From assembly GCF_040581485.1 (NCBI RefSeq), contig NC_090133.1, forward strand, positions 23,090,139-23,154,138: a stretch of DNA of 64,000 nt, given 5' to 3'. Positions 12,600-21,161 of this stretch are shown here, in pieces. Every line of letters starts with the position of its first letter. Position 1 is the first letter of the stretch. The notes under the pieces were generated by a model. The model saw only the letters and a list, made by a program, of their open reading frames with translations. It searched no databases and was not told the DNA's origin. This stretch comes from Linepithema humile. Taxonomy: Eukaryota; Arthropoda; Insecta; Hymenoptera; Formicidae. Position numbers and translations under genes: made by a program.

Positions 12600-13287
12600 T
12601 TAAGTATATGTGTAATCTTGGAATGATACCTTTATTGATCTTTCTTCAGATTCAAATTCTGATGGCATTGATACGGAATTAATTCCATAGTATCTCTGTC
12701 GTAGGTAATGATAGATACGACGCAAATTGTAGTAAAGACATGTGCCGATTAGTATCATTGCAATTACAGTTCCAGCTATGATCGCTCTATGAAATTAAGA
12801 TTTCAATAGATTAATTTTAATACATTACAAAGTATGATATATTTTTCAAATTATGTCTCATATATTTACATGGTGATCCATGTATTGTAGTTATTGTAGC
12901 TGCAGCATATATTATCATCGCAACAATACTCCCATGATTCACACAATCCCCACACACAATAATGTGCAGTAGCCTAAAATCAACAACAGACATGTTAGTA
13001 TAATTATAATGTTAGGTAAATTATAAAATGTCGGTAGAGTGAAATTTTAGTTTTCCTTAACATTAATACGCAAATATTCCTTTTTTCTTCCTTCTTTTTA
13101 GAAATGTCAAATTATAATATTTACAAATTTACGAGTATTTGCAAATATTTATATCTGAATCTCTATAAAAAATAAGAAGCACAACAGTTGAAATTATTAA
13201 CGATGCAATGCAGAAATCATAAATTACCGGTGAAATTATGAAAATCCAGATTAATATAAAAATTATACTATTTGACAAGTACTCCAT
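12600..13287 (-). CDS. Small Cys-rich type I membrane protein, WBP1/VOPP1-like
   Basis: Three exons on the minus strand (13228-13287, 12870-12973, 12600-12786) are joined by GT-AG introns with matching phases and encode 116 residues. Residues 1-20 form a hydrophobic signal peptide. The short ectodomain has clustered cysteines (HYCVWGLCESWEYCCDDNICC). A hydrophobic membrane span follows (about residues 55-75, IAIIAGTVIAMILIG), then a basic juxtamembrane stretch (LRRIYHYLRQRYY) and a polar tail ending DYTYT. The CC-x4-CC pattern directly before the membrane resembles the WBP1/WBP1L/VOPP1 family, whose members recruit WW-domain ubiquitin ligases through PPxY motifs. No PPxY is present here, so either the assignment is wrong or that function is lost. 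A Shisa-type protein is an alternative. It was found by splicing short open segments. Confidence 0.7.
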
Positions 13288-13330
13288 TATGGATCATGAT
13301 CGTTAACCGTAACACATTTGTATAGGAGTA

Positions 13331-13738
13331 CAGTGTGATTAGATTTAAGATGCAAGAAGCAAGCAGTATGAATAGAGGGGATACTGCACACACCGCACAA
13401 TCTAATAGCGTTTTCGATTATACAGGATTTGAACGACCCAGGGTTGGTTAATGACGTCATTGCAACCTCTCCACCAATGAAAGACTTGCATTTATAGTAA
13501 AATAGTGATTGATCAACCCTGGGTCGTTCAAATCCTGTATAATCGAAAACGCTATAATATTAACGTGCGAGACAGAATAAGCATCACCCTATAGATTCTT
13601 TCTCTCTCGGCTCGGAGTCCTTTTCAGCCAAGACTCAAACCAAAATTTATCCACGCTTATCTTAGGTGATTTGCGCATGGTGCGGTATCCTCTCCATTCA
13701 TGCTGCTTGTTTCTTGCATCTCAAATCTGGTCACACTG
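13331..13738. mobile_element. MITE-like element with about 70-bp inverted repeats, host of a second MITE
   Basis: The left arm 13331-13401 and the reverse complement of the right arm, about 13668-13738, align over about 70 bp with roughly ten differences. Both begin CAGTGTGA, followed by AGATTT and TGCAAGAA. The interior has no transposase. A second element at 13405-13555 sits inside, directly after the left arm, so this element is the older insertion. The left flank is TA; the right flank is not a clean TA. Confidence 0.7.
13405..13555. mobile_element. MITE with perfect 42-bp terminal inverted repeats
   Basis: Bases 13405-13446 and 13514-13555 are perfect inverted repeats of 42 bp that enclose 67 bp. 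The perfect arms imply a recent insertion. The ends can be read as TA-GCGTTTTCG...CGAAAACGC-TA, consistent with a TA target duplication of the Tc1/mariner type. There is no coding capacity. Confidence 0.85.
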
Positions 13739-15459
13739 GCATGTTGCAATATATACAAATGCAGTTTAGCGGGAATAAATTCTAATACTCTAATGGAAAG
13801 ATATATTTATGTAAAACAAGATAAAGAAGAAATCGAGTTAATAATTTGGAATGAGACACAGGTAATAATGATACAAATTTTCCATTTAAAAGTGAAACAC
13901 ACGAGTGAACCAAAATGTTTGATTAAATGCGTAAGAAACATTAATAACTTCAAAATCAATATCTACATGCAATTAATTATACAGGCAATGATATAGCTTA
14001 TAGTATTTTAATGCTATTCAAGATTGTTAAATTTTTGATATAAATTTTTAAATAATACAATAATTAAGTTTACAATTGCATACATTAAAGTAATATTATA
14101 TATTGGTCACAAAGTAATATAAGTGGACGGTTCTGGATAACAAAAATCGTTGTGTTTTACATTACAAAACATCTTAGCTCTAATTGTTATTAGTTGCTGG
14201 CTTAATTCATTGGAGCGGCATAATTCATTTGGGTGCAGAAAAAAGTTCTCGTTTTTTTCTGCTCTTGCTAACAATAGGTAATATAAGGATTTGTCTCAAA
14301 AAATATGCACTATGTACTTGTTCTTCAGTCTACAGTTAGTTTATAATACACTTTTATAATTATCTTATTCTGTGTTATCTTTCCTGTTTGTCATTCTATT
14401 GTTTTTAAGTACAATTTTCTATTATGATTTTACATCACACGCGCACATATACACACAAATCGTTTTTTTTGCAATATTTCTGGAACTAAGTAATATTGAA
14501 ACAAAAATTAATGTACATCTCCGCAATTAAATAACAAAATTAAGAAAGATAATACTTAACAATTGATTTCTTACTTATGTACATTTTTAAGTACAAACAT
14601 ATGCAGATATTTTTTTACTGTAAATTATTAGATAGATTATTATACAAAGAATGCAAATTTAAAACACAACTTTCTGTAAAATTATTTTTGTGAAAGAAAT
14701 CAGCCTTCTACATATGTATGTACATTTAAGTTATATTTTATTATAAAAATTATTGCACTTTTTAAACATTGATCTTCAGAAGATATAGATCCAAATGATT
14801 TATCTTTCCATAGATAAAAACATTAAATGCATTTTGCTTAGAAAATTTAATAAAGCATATAATTCATGTTTGATTCTATGTTTCATATATAAAGGAGAGA
14901 TATAATAAATATTTAACAAATTTTTGTTCTATATATATATGTATATACCAATATATGTATATATCTGAAAAGTATTTAACATCTCTCAATCTTATCAGAA
15001 TAGATAGTAGTTAAAGAGATAAGTTGTGTAAACAATAAAATTAGAAAAACTTAACAGTTACTAAGTAAAATTATGCATGTGCATCAATCCTCAGATTTGC
15101 CTGTTAAAATCAAAATATTATATTATATTATCATGTGCCAGTTTTGGCATTTAATATTTTTTGTTAACAGAAATAATGAATTTAACATTCCGTCAAATGT
15201 GTGAATTTATAATGTGCAAAGATAAATTATATCCCTTTCAATTCTTGTAGAATTATCACAACCATTTGTAAATTTTACATATATTTCTTTCTTTTGCTTT
15301 GAAATAATTTAACGAAGTCAATTCTTAAATATTGTATCAATTACCAATTTAAATTCTTTAAAATTTTCTCTTTTCTTATAATAAAAGATTATTTCTAGTC
15401 ACATTTACAAAGATTTCGATTATTTTAGGAAAGACTAATTCATCACATCATTAATTAAT

Positions 15460-15999
15460 TTACAAATTGTACGTCCATGTTCCTTTTGCCGACTGAATGT
15501 AACGAAGTGGTGTAATTGTATTCCTAACATCCGGGTTTTTTGATCTTCTAACACAATCTTGGCTTAAAACTCTGCATCCCTGATTTAAAATAACATTGTT
15601 ACCACCACGAGGAATGCTATCACTGCTTGCCACGCGTCTCACATCGTTACTTTTTCTCTCCTCATATTTTTTCGACGATGAATTGTCCAATACTAAGTCT
15701 CTGATTTTACACACAGATTGATTATTTCCGAGTAATTTCGGACTCGGGTCGATCGATACGGTTTTCGGGCTCTGTGTTGAGCAAGTTTTATCGGCAGGCC
15801 CGTTTCGTCGAGTCTGATGCTTATCATTATTTTCTTCAAATAATCGATAGTCAAGTGCACGATGCTCGTCATTGTTGCAATTTCCATCGTTATCAGCATA
15901 CTGGCTAATCGTATTAGTTATCGTAGAGTCAAGTGAATCGGAGAATTCTGGGCTGGGAGCAGAAGATATGCTGCCGATTTGAGAGAAAGTGACCGTCCC
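15460..15999 (-). CDS. Candidate alternative last exon of CFAP410
   Basis: The frame from 16020 down to 15463 on the minus strand is open for 186 codons in an AT-rich region and contains no methionine, so it cannot start by itself. It is in the same frame as, and directly follows, the CFAP410 stop (TGA TGT TTC TGA, 16021-16032). A phase-0 acceptor TCCTCAG at 16000/15999 would let any upstream CFAP410 exon, all ending in phase 0 here, splice into it. The result is 179 residues ending GTWTYNL. The protein is hydrophilic, rich in Ser, Asn, Asp and Arg, with no recognised domain. Replacing the normal last exon would remove the C-terminal helical domain. Readthrough of two stops is less likely. 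Transcript data are needed to choose. Confidence 0.5.
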   Translation of the reverse strand, partial: GTVTFSQIGSISSAPSPEFSDSLDSTITNTISQYADNDGNCNNDEHRALDYRLFEENNDKHQTRRNGPADKTCSTQSPKTVSIDPSPKLLGNNQSVCKIRDLVLDNSSSKKYEERKSNDVRRVASSDSIPRGGNNVILNQGCRVLSQDCVRRSKNPDVRNTITPLRYIQSAKGTWTYNL

Positions 16000-16019
16000 C
16001 TGAGGATTTTGGGGACGGT
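15992..16019 (-). other. 9-bp GC hairpin directly behind the CFAP410 stop codons
   Basis: ACCGTCCCC (15992-16000) pairs perfectly with GGGGACGGT (16011-16019) across a 10-nt loop. In the transcript the stem begins one base after the second in-frame UGA, which is followed by C. The loop also contains the candidate splice acceptor of the alternative exon. The structure is seen directly; any role in readthrough or splicing is inferred. Confidence 0.6.
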
Positions 16020-16029
16020 GTCAGAAACA

Positions 16030-19000
16030 TCATTCTTCCAGTTCATCCATTCGATTTCTAACGGCCATTTCTACCACTTCTAAGCTTGGATAATCCAATT
16101 CTTTAACTAGGCACAGTACAGCGGATAATATATTTGAATTCTAAAAGAGAGATACATATTATAAATGATAAAAACAATCCAATTTTATAATCACATATAT
16201 TTTAAAAGACATAAAACATACCCTTGTTACTGGACGTCTGTGATAGTGAAATTGTCTGCATTTATCTTTTTCAGAGTGTCTTACCCAACCAGGTACTTGA
16301 CTTGTATCTTCCTGCAAACATTAAAACGCATTAATTTTATTAAAAATTTTTTATAGTATTTTGTACCATAACAATGCCTGTCTTCTAGCAAGAAATACAA
16401 TCGACATAAATCGACACAGTTGAAAAACAAAGTAAAAAATTGGTGTGCATAGTAAAAAATTATGGTTGCCAATTTTAATAATTTTTTGAATGTTTATACT
16501 AAAATTGTATGCAACACTAAGTACTGAAATATTATTTTCTTTTTAATCTCTGTTTTGCTTCCAAAATTTATCAATAAATTAAGGATGCAATAAACTAATC
16601 GCTATGTTAAATAAAAATTAATTCTTATCGAGTTACAGTTGTAATGAGATTAAATAATTCGTTTTAACACTTTGTACTCCAAAAGTACACACATGTATGC
16701 CATCGTAGCAGCACTAGTGAAGTGCAAGAGATATTAATAATTGTCGTATATTGTAGTTACTTCAAGTAAAAATAACAAGTGTAAATTTTAATTATAATTA
16801 TAATTGAAGATAAACAAATTTGCTTTAACGCAAACTAGCATTTATCAAGCATGCATACATTATGTTCAATTGTGTGATATAGTATCTATCTGTATTTTCT
16901 TGCTGAAATATCCTTATCCAATTAAATATTTGGAATCATATCGTAATTATGATTTGATATAAGGATAATATACAATTTATCTAAATCTAACCCTTTCAAT
17001 TCTTTCGTTATGATGAGTCATTACCCTCCTTGTTTGAGATGTCTGAAGTTGCGGTAAATCTTCATATTGCGGTGAATCTTCATATTCTAATCTTGTTCTC
17101 TCATCATAACTATAATTATTTCTCTCGTTACGTTTATCATCTGTGGGTTCGTTGCCAGCATATTGTGTACGTTGCGGTGTTGGCGTATACAGGCGCTGAG
17201 AAACTTCATTTCCGCTGTACTCAGAATAAGGTCGCCTTTCGTCATAATCTCCGTTATGCCTTTGTCCTACCGGTCGATCATCATAATCCTAAAACATCAT
17301 TTTCAATAAGCGCGAATAATATACACTATGTAAACTGTATTCGGAAGAAAATTGTTTCAAATATTAATTAGTCGTAAAGAGTTTTACTAAGAAGATAGAA
17401 TACAGATTGATTGATTTTTACAGAAGTGATGTAGAATGATGTAGAAGAATAAAAAAAAATATGAATGTAAAAGAACAAGAATAAATAAATAGAAGAATAA
17501 AAAAAGTTATCGATATATTTTACATTAGAATGCAATTTTTATCACTTCTACATTTGGATAATCCAACTTGTTTTGATAGAAACAGCCGCTTTCTCTTTGT
17601 TATCAGCCCAGGAATTATTTTGATTCTTTTGATTCTATAATAAAGTTTAGTCGCTACACACTGATGATGATAAAATTATGATTTCATCTGCTTAATCATC
17701 AGTTATTCAGTGATAAGCAATAACTACAGTGCAACTATAGTCAATATACCTTGGATATTTCAAGAGTGTTAGTCACCACAGTCTCATTGTTGCTGCGTGC
17801 CTCTGTACGCACAGTGTCATCTTTGCTCTGATTCTTTGATTGTCCATTTTGCAGCTGTTAGTATAATTAAGGTGATAAGACTTTGAAAGTTATAAGTTGC
17901 ACTTGACGACTAACTCTTTTGATTTAATTATTATAATTTTATAACAAGAATAAGTTAATGAATTAATCACATTTTACTTTACAAAATATTGCATCAAGAA
18001 CTGTATTGTAGTAGCAAAATAATACTTCCCAGGATAAGCTACATTTGGTTATTAATAAATTGTTATTTACTTTTGAAAATAATCGAGATATTAAAAGAGA
18101 TATGTGATGATATGCATGACTGACCTCATATGCATACTGATTATTTTGTGAGTAATGATGAGAAGATGATGCACTATAATTTGCGTTTCTCCTGTCAGGA
18201 TCATATTCTTCATGCGCGTGTAGTATTTCATCAAAGCTTCTCTGAAAAATACAGGCCCATACGTACAGGTTATTTTAATAATTATACATATTATATGTTA
18301 CCAGATAAATTATTTCAATGATTAATGAGAAGAAAAGCTAGTAAAAATAAATTTTATGTGTGATGTTACCTGATCGCCAGAAGAACTGTATCTCCTAGTT
18401 CGTTCCAATTCAGCTTCTTCAATGTATGCTATATCCTAATTTAGTATAAATATTATTTAGCATTTCAATAATTGTTAAGACATTTAAAATATATGTAAAG
18501 GATTTTTTAAATTAATACATATGCATATTAATGTACGTAAATTTTAATAACAGTTAAATGTATCTATTAATTTTAAGACAGTACATAAAGTGTACAACAA
18601 AAAGTATGAAAAATAATTAATGAAATATAAATATTAAATGCACATGAGAATATAGTAGTTTGGCATTCCACCAATACTTTTGTTATTGTTATTATTATAT
18701 GTCATTTCAGTACAAATTGTTACCTCTGGGCTTATTGCATCCGATTGTGGAGAAGCATCCATTTCAAGAGGATGTACTAAAGGTCGACCTATTGTCATTG
18801 CAGTTTGCACCTCTTCAGGTGAGACTACTTTATCATCCAATTTTTCAAGATTTGGTAAAGCTCGAATTACGGCAAATCGATATCTATCAAAACGATATAT
18901 CGTATATAAAGTTTCCAACAATCTTTCTTAACAGTTTCTATATTAAATATTCACCCGTCTTTTTCCGCACATGGATTTTCACCAAGCCACAAATTCCGTA

Positions 19001-20815
19001 AATTAGGTAATCCTTGGAGATAGCAAACTTCATTTAAATCTTTAATATTGTTCCTCCTTATAAATAAATCCTGGAGCTTGTGGCAATATTGAAAATCGGC
19101 AAGAGTGTTAATATTATTTATGCTAAAAACAAATATAATATTATTTTCGTTTAAAAAATTTCATTTTTTAGATTAAACAGTTTTATACTAACAATACTCA
19201 TTTTTAAACAATAAGAAATATTAATGCTAATATTGTTTAATAGCCATTCACGTAAAATGATTTACTAATAGTTCACATGTAATTTCACATGATACAAAAT
19301 ATTTTCGCTAAACTAAATTTTTATTTTCTTATTTCATACATATGTACATAATATTAGTGTGTGATAATATCAGTGATTGATAAAGTGGCACATGCTTTTT
19401 TTTCTTTGTTATATCGTGCAAAAAAAATTAATATGCTTTTCATCAAAATTACATGCTTTAAAGTAACTATAATAATCCATTTAGAATAGCAAGAACATAA
19501 GTAAAACTGATTTTTATAAATTCAATGAGATATTGAAAATATTGTAACATTATGCTGAATTTATTGAAAAAATAAGTTATACAAACAAGCACAGTTTTCA
19601 CAAAATACATAATTTCTTAAGAGAAACAGAGATTATATAAATTTTCATTTTACTTTTTTGTTTCACACAAAAAGGCCAATCTTATATTATATCCTGTAAT
19701 AATATATTTACTATTATAAGAGAAATAAGAAACAAAAGTTTTTTCCAGCTTTTTTAGCTTAGGTTTCAGATATGCAAAATATAACTTCTTATAAATATGT
19801 GTGCCCATACTTTTCAATGTTACTCAGACAAATCACAATGAATTCAAAGCAGTGTGTGGGCAGAACAACTTCTGAAGTTGTGGGTTGTGACCATGAGTTT
19901 AATATAATCATGTCCAAAGTAGGAACACGATGCAACTTCTATGTTTTCATAAGATGAAAAATATCTTGGATTGTGATCAACAGAATGATTTCATTCTTGA
20001 GTAATAAGCTATTCGCTAATCAACATAATAGAAAATTATACTTTTTGATTTGATTCTAAGTTGTATACGAGCTTCTAATAGATAAAATTTTACAGATTTG
20101 TTATATTTTTCTTATGATTTTAATAAGTATTAACTTACCTCAATGATAATACTTCTACATTTTTCATCTTTCTCAAAATGCTAACATCTGTTAATTCTGT
20201 TCCCCTATATAAGAAAAAACGCATTAATATAATTCAGCAAATCGTTATAACTTATGTATTATATAGAATGATTTCAAAACATATGCAAATAGCAGAATTT
20301 TAAAAGAGCATTCTACACACACCTTATAAGGAATCGTATGAATATGTATTCTAAAACATTTCTATTTTTAATTGTAAATGGTTTTTGTTGCGACGAATAT
20401 TTATAAAAACGTTCCTAAAATTTGATTCATATATTTAAAAAATGCTATATATACATTTGGACAAAACCACACTAAACAATAAGTTTGCCATAAAATTTTT
20501 CATGTATTCCTTTACATGGTAGTATCTTGAGAATAATAGATACGCTTGGATGAACATAATTCCGTTTTTTTTTCTCACAGTAGTGTATAAAAATTTAACC
20601 TAGTCGCACGATTTTGTTCACACGGATGAGTCGAACGAAGTGCGTTAATCACTCAGAGACGATTAAATCGTCGCGAATCAATCCGCGGCGGATATTGTAT
20701 CGTTAAAGAAAAAAAATGTCGATATAAATACTCACCAGCAATTGAGTTTCTTTACGGCGGAAAAGTCAGACATTCGCGTACGAGCCACGACCATTTCTTC
20801 TGTCAGCTTCACCAT
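16030..20815 (-). CDS. CFAP410: CFAP410 (C21orf2) leucine-rich-repeat ciliary protein, 10 coding exons
   Basis: Minus-strand exons are 20736-20815, 20139-20204, 18955-19122, 18724-18883, 18370-18435, 18125-18241, 17750-17854, 17025-17288, 16222-16311 and 16030-16140. All phases agree and give 408 residues. The start MVKLTEEMVVARTR and the following VKKLNCWGTELTDVSIL match the family N-terminus. Leucine-rich repeats span about residues 20-105, capped by GLPNLRNLWLGENPC and ALPNLEKLDD. The middle (about 160-370) is low-complexity, Asn/Ser/Tyr/Arg-rich and longer than in the 256-residue human protein. The last exon encodes the short conserved helical C-terminus (NILSAVLCLVKELDYPSLEV, residues 375-394). 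CFAP410 acts at basal bodies and cilia, and in vertebrates works with the kinase NEK1. The gene probably shares a promoter region with the spliced unit beginning at 21162. Two oddities, an alternative last exon and a decayed copy of the C-terminal motif, are listed separately. Confidence 0.93.
17548..17634 (-). pseudogene. Decayed copy of the CFAP410 C-terminal motif, or optional exon
   Basis: Inside the intron between the exons at 17750-17854 and 17025-17288 lies TTGGATTATCCAA followed by TAGAAGTG. Over 35 aligned bases it differs from the true last exon (encoding KELDYPSLEVVEMA) at six positions. In that frame it would read KLDYPNVEVIKIA and then a stop. A consensus-like acceptor (TTATTATAG at 17635) instead opens a phase-0 exon that reads 28 codons in another frame and stops at 17548. 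It could thus be a dead duplicate of the last exon, or a cassette that truncates the protein. The similarity is seen directly; its use is not known. Confidence 0.5.
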
Positions 20816-21161
20816 TCTGTCATTCGCGTTTGGACGTCGTCGTGTGATGAAAGATTAACGTTTTGTTGTTCAACCACAAATTCCACGTTAATGCACGATT
20901 CGAAATCGTACACTATCACAATGAATTTTCAGAATATCCTGACTGTACATCTTAACCGATCGCCATGATGTCTTACCGTCAACTAGACACGAAGTAGGCT
21001 GCGAGCGCTTCAAATGCTTTCACTGATCGCCACTGATCGCTCGCGTCTGCTGTGCTCCGAAATGCAGCGCAGAAAACCTCTAGTATACATAACATGAACT
21101 ATAAGTTGTCAGTACTGCCAGTGAATATTGAAACGTAACTTATATCTGTGTGCAACTACAA
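20816..21161. promoter_or_regulatory. Putative bidirectional promoter of CFAP410 and the unit at 21162
   Basis: About 350 bp, CpG-richer than its surroundings, lie between the CFAP410 start and the ATG at 21162 on the opposite strand. It contains a direct repeat of CACTGATCGC at about 21021-21040. I looked for an X-box like that of KATNIP and saw only poor matches. Confidence 0.4.

Larger units (their letters stand above)
13288..15459. other. Gene-free stretch containing a nested MITE pair
   Basis: From the start of the small membrane-protein gene to the end of the extra CFAP410 exon there is no convincing coding sequence. The first 450 bp are occupied by two nested inverted-repeat elements (separate entries). 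The rest is AT-rich, and about 14400-15400 may be 3' UTR of the CFAP410 transcript. Confidence 0.5.

Noticed and set aside
13405..13555. tRNA B-box-like GTTCAAATCC in the perfect inverted repeats, suggesting a tRNA-derived SINE
   Set aside because: The motif is part of a 42-bp perfect inverted repeat, which is a DNA-transposon feature. No A-box or tRNA fold is present.
13700..13996. 98-codon + strand frame
   Set aside because: It starts inside the right arm of the older MITE and has no domain or splice support.
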